Shown here piece by piece: positions 13,518 through 24,159 of a stretch of 64,000 nt of DNA. Every line of letters starts with the position of its first letter. The stretch's first letter is position 1. The DNA is from Sorex araneus (Eukaryota > Chordata > Mammalia > Eulipotyphla > Soricidae). Both the position numbers and the translations under genes were made by a program. Location of the stretch: the NCBI RefSeq assembly GCF_027595985.1, contig NC_073302.1:392264403-392328402 (forward strand), written 5' to 3'. A model generated the notes under the pieces. The model had not been told where the DNA came from. It did no database searches and was given only the letters and a program-made list of their open reading frames with translations.

Positions 13518-13700
13518 AAGCGGAAAAGATAGTACAGGTGCTAAGGCTTTGCCTCACAATGCAGCCATGCTAGCTGAATACAACCTGGGCTCAATTCCCT
13601 GCCCCTGGATATCACCAGATGTCACTTCTCAGCAAGGAGCCAGGAATAGGCCGAGCATCTCCAAGGTGTGACCCAAACCACCTCACACTGAAAATAAATC
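13518..13700 (+). mobile_element. Old SINE copy
   Basis: A diverged plus-strand copy with the GAGCCAGGAATAGG and GGTGTGACCCAAA words of the short family. It ends about 65 bp before the last STEAP4 acceptor. Confidence 0.65.
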
Positions 13701-13764
13701 AAGTTAAATTAAGTTTGTTTTAAAAGTAGAGTGTTAATATTCATGTATTTGTTTCTTCTTCTAG

Positions 13765-14028
13765 TCTAAACTGGGTTATCTGACCCTAGTGTTGTGCACC
13801 GCGCACACCCTGGTTTATGGCTGGAAGGGATTCTTCAGTCCTGTGATTCTTAGATGGTATCTTCCTTCAACCTACCTGATAGCACTCACCATTCCTTGCA
13901 CTGTTCTGGTCATCAAGTGTATCCTGATCCTGCCATGCATTGACAGGACTCTCAACCGGATCCGCCAGGGATGGGACAGAAACTCTGAGTCCTCAAAACC
14001 ATCACTGAATAGAAAAACAAAAATTTAA
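13765..14028 (+). CDS. STEAP4: STEAP4 coding exon 4: second haem ligand, last helices and C-terminus (residues 383-469)
   Basis: Acceptor TTCTTCTTCTAG|TCTAAA is followed by [19 protein letters not shown]. His396 matches human His397, the second axial haem ligand. A last hydrophobic helix ([14 protein letters not shown] region) precedes the basic tail [20 protein letters not shown] ending at TAA 14026-14028. The tail is about ten residues longer than human but similar in length to the mouse protein as I remember it, so it is probably ancestral rather than an extension. Confidence 0.95.
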   Translation, partial: SKLGYLTLVLCTAHTLVYGWKGFFSPVILRWYLPSTYLIALTIPCTVLVIKCILILPCIDRTLNRIRQGWDRNSESSKPSLNRKTKI

Positions 14029-14955
14029 AATAACATCCAATGACCCAGACTTCTGAGATATCATTGTATGTTTAAAGAAAAAAAAATAGTATCATTAAGT
14101 CTTTTTTCCCTCACAATAGCTGGAAGTTTATGAACAGGGAAGAAAACACTTCCTGACTTTGAGAAATTGACAGACTGACATTGATCCAACTTGATCTCCG
14201 GTTTGTAATGAATCAGTGTAAATTCTTGCCCATCCTTTTCCAGGAGGCAATAGGTTTCAGATCAAGATTAACTTTGTGGTTTCACACTAAAAAGCTTCTT
14301 TGTGTGCAACATATATTTCCTGAGCGTCTTGCAGAATCCAAGGGAATTCCATGCAACTTCCTTCTCTGGTTGCAGAGCTCAGGAGTGAAAGGGGAAGCTG
14401 TAAGATAGTGGCCACTGATAAAGACATTTCAGGTCTCCCTAAAAAAGAGGGACAAAGTGAAAAGAATCAGATGGGGGAGAGAGTATTCACGGAAATAAAA
14501 GAAATTCTAAGTATTGCCATCATAAAATCTGTAATTAAATATCAAATGTTCACCTAAATTTTGTGTTTACTAATTTGCATGTGTACTATGGGACCTATTT
14601 TACAACACTGTAAAATATCACAATTAAAAGTAATTGCAGGTTGAATATATGCACCTCTGTACGATTGTAGCAAGATTCTTTCTTTAAAAGGAATAGTGCA
14701 GGAAATATTAAGCAAAAATGGAAGAATATTCACTTGGATTTTGCCACAATATGCCATGAGAAAGGAAGGACTGGTAGACACCTTTGCACAGGAAGCTCAA
14801 ATCAGTCAGTATCTTATCTAGCAAGCAAAATAAATTCTATAAAGTAACACATATTAGATTTAGTATTATTTAGATATTATGGTATGCTTTATAAATTATA
14901 TATTATACTGCAAAATATTAATCACCAATGAAATAAAATTCTGATTAAAAAATAG
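14029..14955 (+). other. STEAP4: Probable STEAP4 3' untranslated region
   Basis: This AT-rich sequence directly follows the stop codon, without recognisable SINE or L1 material. AATAAA hexamers occur at 14829-14834 and 14932-14937, and an ATTAAA lies near 15729, so the mRNA could end at any of these. The extent is inferred; no transcript evidence is available. Confidence 0.4.
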
Positions 14956-15438
14956 CTTCTATAATTTTGTATAGTTTATTATGACTTTAAGCAGTGAAAT
15001 TAAATGAATAATCATGATATGAACTTGAGTGATCTGTAAATGCTAAAGCACAATGGAAATTCTTAGGGCAAATATGTTAAACCAGTAGAAATTACATAAA
15101 TTTGATTTTTTCTCAAGTTCTTAGTGGAAAGTAGGATGGAAGACAGGTTGTTCACAGGGTCACTTCCTGATAACCTTCAATGGGACAATCTTGGGACCCA
15201 AGGGAAACTCAAATGCAGTCTTCCCAAGTACCAAAATAACCAACGGTTTCAGGCGTGACAGTTTTCCACCTGCTCCACAAATGCCATTTTATTTTTCTTT
15301 TCACTCTTATTAATCATATATCAAGCATAACATTATATAAAGTGATTGAACTGTATTAAAACATTGCACATAATCCAGGATATCATAATATTTCTTTGGG
15401 GGGGATGGAGTTTTTTTGGGGGGGATGGAGAAGGGCAG
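14956..15438. other. Unique sequence downstream of STEAP4
   Basis: No coding or repeat signal is recognised. It may still be 3' UTR. Confidence 0.35.
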
Positions 15439-15594
15439 TCTGGGGCCACTCCTGATGATGTTTAGGCATTACTCCTGGCTCTGTGCCCAGGGAGCTCTGT
15501 GCCTCCTGGCAAGCTTAGGGGACCTTATATAGTGCTGGGAATCAAACCCAAGTCAGCAGTGTGCAAGGCAAGCCCCCTGTCTGCTGAACTGTTC
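15439..15594 (-). mobile_element. Old short-type SINE
   Basis: The minus-strand body contains GGGAATCAAACCC and GTGCAAGGCAAG. A small tandem GGGGGGATGGAG duplication precedes it at about 15400-15430. Confidence 0.7.
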
Positions 15595-15944
15595 TATATT
15601 AAAAAGTTAGACTACTTCACTTGCTGGTATGTTCCCTGCATTCTAGACAATTTTATGAAGTTTATCGACTGTTTATTTTTGTATGTCCTCCCATATTAAG
15701 TAATAACTGCTGTCATAATGTGTATTCATTAAAGAACATTTTTAAAATATGTTCTGGTTTTGCTGGTTTTGACTCATCTGCCTGTTAAGGATTGTAACTG
15801 AAAGGCTTTGGTACAGAGTTGGAACTTCTGGAAACAGGAAAAAGTCCTTTCAGATATAAGGGAAAGGGAAGCACACAGGTTCAACAGAACACTGTGGATT
15901 TGCTGCTTCCCACAATGCACTCATAAATCAGCAGGCCTGTATAA

Positions 15945-16990
15945 TCTCTGGGCATCTAGGGAGACCCTGACGGCTCTTCCCTTCGCAGCCCGGGTTGGGT
16001 GGCAGTCAAGCCGCTCGCCCAGCCGGGGTGGCCCAAGTCATGGGGCGGAGGGAGGAGGAAACGAGGGCGAAGCCAGTTGGTTGATCAGTTGCCGTTTATT
16101 CCATTCTCCCCAGGCGCCAGCTCCAGTCTCCGTTCTAGTCTCACAGTGCCCCTCATTCCCATCTCCTCCTATCTCTTCCGCTCCCCTGCTTTGCTCACAG
16201 GCACAATACCACTTAAGGTGTTTTTCTCCTTTCCTCAGTCGAATTTCCTCAGTAGAATTAACATCTTCATTCTACTCCTTAATATTAGTTATTTTTGTAT
16301 GGACACAGTAAGAGATACATTGAGGCTTGTAGGGCAGCTCTCCTGGGAACATCTTGCCACAGACTTAGACTACAGTGTTCAGGCCAGATTAATCATTCCT
16401 AACCCTAGCAGGGTCCGAATCTAGTTATTACTTTTTTGGCTCATGACAGAATTTGTCCATGACCAAGCTCTTATCTTATAGTTAAGCAAAGATGGGCACT
16501 TTGGCCAGGCCCATCTCGATGCCAGGGTAGCACATAGCTCACCACTTGCCCTTGGTGAGCTATGTGCTACCAAGGCACTGGTCCATCCAGTCCCTTGTCG
16601 GGACCCTGATTTTGGGGTAGTAGGAAGTTAGGACAACTGATGCTTAAGTAGAGAGAACAGATGCCCAGGAGGAAAATATCAATTGGAGTCGATTAACTCT
16701 CATGTTACAAAAGCATAGCATTAACTGTCTTCTTGTGCCCATACAAAAAGGACATTGCTCTAAGTTAACTATGCAAAGGACTCAAGGAGAAGAGAAAAAC
16801 AATATTTATAAGTTAGCAGAGCTCAAAGAAAGAAGTTACAAATAAACACAGAGGAATGGAAGCACTGTGATGGGAATAACCCAAATAAACCTATGCTTCC
16901 TATGGCAATGGTATCCTACACAGGTCTGTGAATTTCAATATCTTAATTGCTTCACCATTACTTTCAGAGACCAGAACTAATGAGAGGTAG
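15945..16990 (-). mobile_element. Possible LTR / endogenous-retrovirus-derived segment
   Basis: The composition changes abruptly from AT-rich flank to GC-rich sequence at about 15950. A minus-strand AATAAA occurs within CCGTTTATTCC near 16090, and the sequence to about 16990 has class II LTR-like wording. No termini, target-site duplication or retroviral frames were identified, so this is a weak call. It contains the perfect hairpin at 16526-16571. Confidence 0.35.
16526..16571. repeat. Perfect 19-bp inverted repeat (hairpin)
   Basis: GGTAGCACATAGCTCACCA at 16526-16544 is the exact reverse complement of 16553-16571, with an 8-nt loop. After two mismatches the stem continues for three to four more pairs. 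Confidence 0.9.
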
Positions 16991-17097
16991 GATAATATTA
17001 CTGGACTTTTGTGAGATATAGAAAAAGAGGTTTTTCTTCCTTCAACCATATCCTAAACTATTCTCTATGACATGGATGAGAAAAGGACAATTTGGGA

Positions 17098-17510
17098 CCG
17101 TTGACAGACAGAACACATGCCTAGAATGTGAGAGGCTCTGAGTTCAACCCCAGAATCACACGTCTTCTCTCCAGCACTAAGTGAGGTCCCATGAAAAAAT
17201 AAAATGACTGTGTAACCCTCACACCCCTTGATCAGGACAAAATCATCCAGTGCTACATGTTTTCTACTACAAGGGAACAGTGGGATTTTAATGATGCTTA
17301 TTGTTTATTATGAACTAGCCTGTGTTTAAAAAAAAAATTGGCATAGGGCCAAAATGATAGTGCAGTGGGTAGGGAGCTTGTCTTGCACATTGCAGACAAG
17401 TTTGACCCCATGTAGTCCCCTGAAACCTACCAAGAGTGATCCCTGACTCTACAGAGCCAGAACTAACTCTAAGCACCACCAGCTGTGGTACAAAGAACAA
17501 CAACAAAAAG
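17098..17510 (+). mobile_element. Two old plus-strand SINE copies
   Basis: A fragment lies at about 17098-17205 (GAGTTCAACCCCAG). A fuller copy at about 17343-17510 has the head AGGGCCAAAATGATAGTGCA. Confidence 0.6.
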
Positions 17511-17558
17511 AATTTGACATAAATTGCCTTTCTTTATTCTCATAAAAATTCTTTGCAG

Positions 17559-17915
17559 GGACCGGAGTGATAGTGTAGCAGAAAGAGCATTTGCCTTGCA
17601 CACAGCTGACCCGGGTTTCATTCCCGGCATCCCACATGGTCCCCTGAGCATCACTAGGAGTAATTCCTTATTTCATCTTTTTTTTTTTTCCTTCTTGGAT
17701 CACACCCGGCGATGCACAGGGGTTACTCCTGGCTCTGCACTCAGGAATTACCCCCTGGCGGTGCTCAGGGGACCATATGGGATGCTGGGAATCGAACCCG
17801 GGTCAGCGGCGTGCAAGGCAAACGCCCTACCCGCTCTGCTATTTCTCCAGCCCCCTAATTCCTTATTTCAGAGCCAGGAGTAACCCTGAGCATCACAGGC
17901 TATGACTCAAAAAAA
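17559..17915 (+). mobile_element. Short-type SINE split by a second SINE
   Basis: The outer plus-strand copy occupies 17559-17675 and 17871-17915. It is interrupted by the minus-strand copy at about 17676-17855. Confidence 0.9.
17676..17855 (-). mobile_element. Young short-type SINE nested in an older SINE
   Basis: The T-run (minus-strand A-tail), well-preserved body and head GGGGGCTGGAGAAATAGCAG are flanked by TAATTCCTTATTTCA at 17661-17675 and 17856-17870. These flanks are identical over 15 bp. Confidence 0.93.
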
Positions 17916-17980
17916 AGAATTCTTCGCAGTACTCTTATCTCCATGTTTAAAAAGAACTGAGCCTTAAAATCCTGAGTCCT

Positions 17981-18330
17981 AAGGGCCGAAGCAATATTAG
18001 AGTGAATAAAGTTCATACCTTACATGCAACAGGCCAGAATTCGATTCCCCCACACAACATGTGGCCTCCTAAGTCCCACCAGGAGTGATCCTTGAGCACG
18101 GAGCCAAGAGTAAGCCCTGAACACCACTGAGTGTGACCCAAAATAAAAAACCAAAAGTAAAATGTTAAATCCTAAAACCAAAGAGATAGTCTAGGGGTGA
18201 AGACACTTGCCTTTGCATGTGGCTAACCCTAATCAATCCCAGCACTGGCAGAAGTAATCCTTGAGCACTACTGGGAGTGGTCAAGGACCGTCCATCCAAC
18301 TATGTATGTCTTGGCTAAAAGACACAAAAA
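17981..18330 (+). mobile_element. Two old SINE copies in tandem
   Basis: One copy at about 17981-18165 ends in GTGTGACCCAAAATAAAAAA. A second, more diverged copy lies at about 18175-18330. Confidence 0.65.
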
Positions 18331-18343
18331 AGCAAAATAGTGA

Positions 18344-19127
18344 TGTCGGTGGGCCCCACGGGTGACTTACGTGAAGCGGGGAGGAGAAAGACGGTCACTT
18401 TCTCCCAAGCCGCCTCTACCACTCGGGACCCAGGGTTACTGGGTTCTTGTCTCGCTCACGGAAAAGAATTTCAGGGGTAGACAAGCAGTGAAGTAAATAG
18501 ATTTTATTTAGAGGTTTCTGAGGGAAGGAGGAAGGGATAAGTGGAAAAGAAAAAAAATAGTAGGAGTAACGTGCTCAAGAAAGAACGCGGGCTTCTCCAA
18601 GGGTGGAGGAAGCTCTACACACATCCTAGCACTGGACATGAAAGCATGAAAGTACACATCTCAAGGGGGAAGATGCGGGTGAAACATGTGCTCGGCCACG
18701 TGGGCACAAGCAGCACATGGGCTCAGGCAGCATATGTGCGCACTTCCTTTGTTCAAGGTGTCTTTTATAGGGTTTCTTCAACCTGCCCCCACATGGGGCT
18801 TCTTTCCAGGTAAAAGTTCATTGCTAAGGTTACCAGGGAGGTTGGGAGTGGTGATGGCCTTCTTTGGGGAACCTCCTGGGGAGGGGCCCATTATCCTCAG
18901 GGTCTGCTGATGGTTTCCTCTGGGTCTTTTGTTTTCTTGAATCTGCAAGTCTTAAGAGTCTCCTTCCCAAAGACTCTGTTAAATCTCAATTTTCATTGCC
19001 AAGGGCCTTTCCCTATCTACCTGCCTACATCAATAGGAATCAAGGCAGACTGGTTCCAGGGTCATACCTTTCTATGTCTCAGTAAAGACCCTTAGACCGC
19101 TTGCCAAAGTGTCCCTTTGAATTCACA
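18344..19127 (-). mobile_element. Solo LTR of an endogenous retrovirus (probable)
   Basis: On the minus strand the segment begins TGTGAATTC and ends CCACCGACA, the TG...CA form of an LTR, about 784 bp long. A TATA-like CTATAAAA lies at about 18769-18776 and AATAAA at about 18503-18508, in the correct order for U3-R-U5. No internal retroviral genes flank it, and I saw no convincing target-site duplication, so the exact ends are uncertain. Confidence 0.55.
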
Positions 19128-19164
19128 TATCTGACTTGGATTTTTGCACCAAGGACAACTTTTA

Positions 19165-19172
19165 TTCTATAA

Positions 19173-19222
<50 letters not shown>

Positions 19223-19245
19223 TTATATACACACATATATATAAC
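19165..19245 (+). repeat. (AT)n(GT)n microsatellite
   Basis: Alternating AT, TG and ATGT units. Confidence 0.9.
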
Positions 19246-19249
19246 ATAA

Positions 19250-19920
19250 TTTTGTTTGTTGTTTGGGGACCATACCCAGCGGTTCAGGGTATGGGTGTCA
19301 GGGATTAAAACTGTCAGCCCAGTTGTCGGTTCACCTTTTCTAATTTATTGAACTGATAACTTCACAACTCCATTTGCAAGGCATGCTGAGTTGTGCCAAT
19401 CGGCAAACCTAAGAGTCTGTTTAGAGTTTAGACTCGGGTTCTTCCAGAAGCATTGTGAAACATGGATTCTAATGCAAGTGTTTTATTGTGGGAATGAAAA
19501 TATTAAATTCTGGAGTAGGAGTAAAGTGTGAGTTTTGAAGTCTGTTACTATCAAGGGAAAATAGAGTTGAACTCCAAAGAGAAATTGAGAAAGTGTATTA
19601 AATATAACTGGGAGTGTTTCCCACAAAAGGGTAAGAGAGGCAGGAAATCATATGCACCAAATTCTTATTTGCTATTGAGAGAAGATTCAAGGACACTAGC
19701 CTTCCAGCACTTGCAACTTTTCCTAGCCTGTTCTCCTGCAGCACTTGCCCCCTTGACTTGGAAAAAGCCCACAGGCAGAATGCTCCAGGGGATCACACAA
19801 ACAGCTTTAAAGGGGAACAAGGATAGAACATGGGTGTGTGACTTAAAAATGCCAAAAAATCCTATAAAATATATGCAGAGAGTATGAACATAGTTCACAG
19901 TAGGGAAAAATGACTCCTTA
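19250..19920. other. Intergenic sequence with a SINE relic
   Basis: A minus-strand SINE fragment lies at about 19256-19340 (GGGACCATACCCAGC). The remainder is not recognised. Confidence 0.4.
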
Positions 19921-20425
19921 ACATATGGAAAGATATCCTTCCTTATTCATAAAAAGATGTTTGAAATCTGAAACTGCTTTGGGATGCCATTTCTCACTAT
20001 CAGATGGCAAAAGTCCGAAAATTGGAGCACAAACCCTGTGGTTGAGCAGTGGAAACATGCATTCCCAGACCTCAAAGTTGAACTTCAACTTTTATGTGCA
20101 AACTGGAGCCACCTTATGGAAAGGAATTAGACAGTATCATTCAAAGAACTCACTGCTGGATCAGTTTTGCCCCAAGGGCACTGCACATTTATCCTACAGA
20201 TATGCCTGTAAGCTCTTGAGATGAAAATAGGCATTATTCTTCCTTGCTCTTGTTTATGAATGACAGCATAGTAAAAACAATATGCACTCAAGCATTCATC
20301 TTTGAGACTGATTAACTGTAATACTTTCACAGGATGAAGTTTTCTGCAACTATTCAAAACAAATGAGGCAACTTCCTAATGCATATATGGAAGAATGTCC
20401 AAAATATATTAAATTAAAAATATCA
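19920..20425 (+). mobile_element. Old L1 ORF2 3' fragment
   Basis: Words typical of the L1 ORF2 C-terminus and 3' end are readable, for example TTTATCCTACAGATATGCC near 20188 and CAACTATTCAAAACAAATGA near 20347. The frame is destroyed. Confidence 0.65.
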
Positions 20426-20434
20426 AGGTAGATA

Positions 20435-20690
20435 ATCACTGTCACTGTATCATTGTCATCCCATTGTTCATCGTTTTACTCGAGCGGGCACCAGTAACAT
20501 CTCTATTCCTCCCAGCCTGAGATTTTAGCAGCCTCTCCTTACTTAATTTCCTAACCATTGGAGGCTCCTTAAGGGCCAGGGGAATAAGACCTGTCGTTAC
20601 TGTTTTTGGCATATTGAATATGCCACGGGTAGTTTGCCAGGCTCTGCCCGTGCAGGCGGGTACTCTTGGTAGCTTGCCAGGCTCTCCAGA

Positions 20691-20742
<52 letters not shown>

Positions 20743-21230
20743 ATATATATATATAACTGTGTATGTATGTATATATACACATATATATTACTCTCTATGA
20801 TTTCTTGCCTCATTACAGTCTGAACTCCATCAAATATGATGTGGTAATTATGGAAAATGGGTAGGAAGTGTCTTATAATTTCCAGGTCTGGAAAATGTCC
20901 TGGAGTGTGGCGGCAGGTTGGATAGTGGAGGTCAGCTGCCAGGGCTGGGTCCCTTAGGGCAGGGAGGGTTCTTACCCGCCCCACTCTGGACGCCCCAGAG
21001 TGAAAACAGCCTGGCACACTGACCCACACCACAGCCTGGCACTGCCACTAGGGAGCGTGCAGGAGCCTGACCCGGCAGTTGCACTGTCATCCCCTGGTGG
21101 CCCCACCCTTCCAAGGATGATCCAGCGCCTCTGGCCCCTTTGTGGCCGCTGGTGGACAGGAAATGACCCTAGTTCGAGTTTTTGCGCCTGCCAGCCTGCT
21201 CACGTGCAGATATTTTTTGATAAAAATAAA
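20435..21230 (-). mobile_element. Chimeric retroelement: A-B part joined to a variant SINE body, copy 1
   Basis: On the minus strand the A and B parts of the unclassified element (21230-20790) are followed by a (CA/TA)n tract (20790-20693). Next comes the body of the long SINE without its tRNA head (20692-20435), carrying an extra segment of about 85 nt (GAGAGGCTGCTAAAATCTC type). The same order recurs at 31783-32575. Confidence 0.6.
20693..20790 (-). repeat. (TA)n(GT)n microsatellite inside the chimeric element
   Basis: Alternating TA, then GT, then TATG units. The tract lies at the junction of the two parts. Confidence 0.9.
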
Positions 21231-21756
21231 CATTTACATTCCAAGGGTAAGGGCATTTTTTTTTAACTTTACATTTTTATTTTTGCGTTTTGGGCCACAC
21301 CCAGCAATAATAATACAGTTAATTTCTTTTTGTAAATATGCATTTGTTAGCAATTGATGTTTTTTAAAAACTAAACTAGGATTTAAAATAAGCTCATCAA
21401 AAATCTTATCAAAAAGATTTTTGAAAAAGAGGAGTAGGAACAGAAAAATTGAATACCTCTTATGTACTGTTATTTTTAAATTATATTGCTTATTTAAATT
21501 TTAAAATAAATTTAATTGTAAACATATTGATTGGATATCTTTTATTCAGGCTAAATCTCTTCAGTTAATTCAGTCTCTGCTCCTGCATAATAATTTGCAA
21601 TTTTACCTTCTTCTCCCACCTTCTTTTTTGAATCTCCTACAAACATTTCAATGTGACTTTAAACATAGTTTCCTGAGTCCAAAACAGAACTTCAGATATA
21701 AGGCATACCATATTTCACTGCGTAATTGTTGCACTTCGTTTAAAAAAAATGGCACA
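21231..21756. other. Intergenic AT-rich sequence
   Basis: A short minus-strand SINE fragment lies at about 21283-21306 (TTTTGGGCCACACCCAGCA). The rest is unrecognised. Confidence 0.4.
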
Positions 21757-21925
21757 GGGGCCAGAAAGATTATACAGCAGATAAGGTGCTTGGTTTGCAC
21801 CTGGAAAACCAAGGTTCAATACCCAACATCTATTATGGTCCCCCCAAATCCAACAGGAGTGATTCCTGAGCACAGAGCCAAGAGTAACCCCTGTGCACTT
21901 CTAGGTACAGCAGTAGGCAGAAGGG
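21757..21925 (+). mobile_element. Old short-type SINE
   Basis: The head GGGGCCAGAAAGATTATACA and body GTGATTCCTGAGCACAGAGC are clear. Confidence 0.8.
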
Positions 21926-22789
21926 AGGGAGGGAGAGAGGGAAGGAAAAACTGGCACAATTTTTTAGAAGTGTCACATAAGGATCACGCTCACTCTTTGG
22001 CAAAAATATTGTTTTAAGTTGCCATAAAATCTCTGATGAGTAAGCAGTGAAACCAAATAGCCAGGCTAGTGGACAAAGTGACTATTGCTTCCCCACTCTG
22101 GATGATGTTTCCACAAATGCAGTTAAGCTTTCACCAGAATTTCTTAATAATTACAGTCACATGCTATCAGGATCAAACAACACACCTAAACTTTTTTTTT
22201 TTCAAAAAGCTCATACTCAGTGAAGTACCTACTGATACTCATAGGATATGTGTTTCCAAAACCTAATTCAGGATATCAAGCATCCTAGGTATATGCGCCT
22301 CTTTACTTGAGCTAACTCCCTGGCCCTGTGCCCACATTCTTTTCATATAAAGTGCCAGTTCCATCTCTCCATCACCTGAGCCATTGCCTCCAGACTTACT
22401 GTCTTTCTCCAACAATACCATCTGATCCACACTGATAACCAGGTTTAAAAAGTTTTTTAAAACAAGTGCAAAACAAAACAAAAAAAAATATGGAGTCCGT
22501 GTTTACTATCTTTGTAACAATCCTGTACATCTAAACTGTTCTAAAATAAAAGGTTTAATTTAATAATAATAGATCAACAACCCATGATATCCCTATTTAA
22601 GTTTATCTAAAGGAAATTAAATTAGCTTTGAGCATGAAAACATTTTAATTACATTTTCTAATAATTGTGTTTATCCTCACTTCTCCTAAATATAGCTTCC
22701 ATTCAATTATTTTAGTTTTTAATAACAAATATAGAAGCATTTCATTTAACCTTTCACTTTAACCACAATATTTCACAAACTAGATAAAT
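21926..22789. other. Intergenic sequence, no feature recognised
   Basis: A weak SINE-like fragment lies at about 22270-22326. Otherwise unique. Confidence 0.35.
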
Positions 22790-22945
22790 CCTAGAGATTA
22801 TCTAATCTAATAAATTTATTTCACAGATGTAGAAACTAAAGCCCAAGGGAGGGGGGTGAAGTAATTTCTGCAAGGTCATATGGTGACATTGTAATAAAAC
22901 AAAATGAAACCCCGGACTCAATTCCAATGCTAGGAATTTTTATGA
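22790..22945 (-). mobile_element. MIR element (ancient mammalian SINE)
   Basis: CACAGATGTAGAAACTAAAG and the following AAGGTCATATGGTGACA are the reverse complement of the MIR core, followed by a decayed B-box region (GGACTCAATTCCAA). Confidence 0.75.
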
Positions 22946-23805
22946 CTCTTTTGGAAGCGGGTGACTCAGTTGAAAACAAACTGATTGTGATCAAAATCAA
23001 GAGGGTCCAAAGTATGGGTTGTTCTAAAATACTATATATAGTATATATAGTGACTGATTTTGGGCTTTTCAGATAATGACAACTACTTTCCTGTTAAAAA
23101 ATAAACAAGACTAAAGGAATGGCAACATCTAATGGCATACTTAGATAGTCTATGGTTCTGAGAATGATAAATAATGGCAAATAATATTTTATCTCCTTTC
23201 ATATCCTCTAGTAAAAACATTTACATTACTAAAAGACATTTTAAGAATATCCAACAAAATTTGGTTCTTTAGCTCCTTATTTATATTTTCCCCACGTGAA
23301 AATTTTGTCAAAGCTGTTTTGATACAAGATAAATTTATAATAAAATGATTTTATGAAGTGTCTGAACTACATTTAGTAAGCTTCAATGACCACCATGGAG
23401 ATTTCCTACTCAGATAGCCCTTCAAGATTGTCTGTTGCAAGGGACTGTAGTGATGAACAACTTCCCGTTGCCACATCTTCAAATGCATGACCTAATTCAC
23501 AGATTCTTAATACAAACTATCCCTAGACTGCTCAAAGCCAATGGCAGGGTTTACTGATCAAGTAATGACTCCCTCAGTCAAGAATCTTCTGACAGACAAG
23601 CTTTGTTTGGATTTTTTCCTTTGATCCAGCCTAGAATTGTTTAGGGCATCACTTTAATATGAATCATTTCCTTCCCAATCTTTCCTACACATTTGTCTTT
23701 CACAGATGGAAGACCTGTATTGCAGTAGGAAGCTGCCTCTTGACCCATGCACATTATCTTTATTTAATTAGTAACAATATTTTATTTGGCCAAGAGAAAT
23801 ACCTT
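22946..23805. other. Unique intergenic sequence
   Basis: Only a short TA palindrome (CTATATATAGTATATATAG near 23033) stands out. Confidence 0.35.
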
Positions 23806-23940
23806 CATCGGCTGGAGCACAGACTCCTGCATACAGAAGGTCAGTGTTCAATCCCTGGCACTGCCCAGTTTGCTGGAGTCACCCACCACCCTCCACCCAA
23901 GCACATGGCAGAGCAGCCCCAGTACCACCAGGTGTAGTTA
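23806..23940 (+). mobile_element. Old SINE fragment
   Basis: Plus-strand relic with GTTCAATCCCTGGCACTG, immediately upstream of a younger SINE. Confidence 0.6.
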
Positions 23941-23957
23941 AAATAAGTAGAATGTAT

Positions 23958-24153
23958 GGAGCTGGAGTGATAGCACAGCGGGTAGGGCATTTGCCTTGCT
24001 AGTGGACGACCCAGGTTCGATTCCCATCATCCCATATGGTCCCCTGAGCACAGCCAGGGGTAATTGATGAGTGCAAAGCCAGGAGTGACCCCTGAGCATC
24101 ACTGGGTGTGACCAAAAAAGCAAAAAAATAAAAAATAATAATAAAATAAAAAA
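23958..24153 (+). mobile_element. Young short-type SINE
   Basis: GAGCTGGAGTGATAGCACAG head, intact body and a long A-rich tail. The flanks AAGTAGAATGTAT (left) and AAGTAGAAGGTAT (right) form a near-perfect duplication. Confidence 0.92.
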
Positions 24154-24159
24154 AAGTAG

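Noticed and set aside
13965-14028. Longer STEAP4 C-terminus compared with human, considered as stop-codon loss
   Set aside because: Mouse STEAP4 has a similarly long tail as I recall, so the human protein is probably the shortened one.
15808-16311. 167-codon plus-strand frame
   Set aside because: No recognisable domain, start context or splice sites; it lies over the LTR-like GC-rich block.
18344-19127. Search for gag, pol or env frames next to the LTR
   Set aside because: None were seen on either strand; it is a solo LTR at most.
20442-21032. 196-codon minus-strand frame with Tyr-Ile and Thr-His runs
   Set aside because: It reads through the chimeric repeat and its TA/TG tract; low-complexity translation, no domain.
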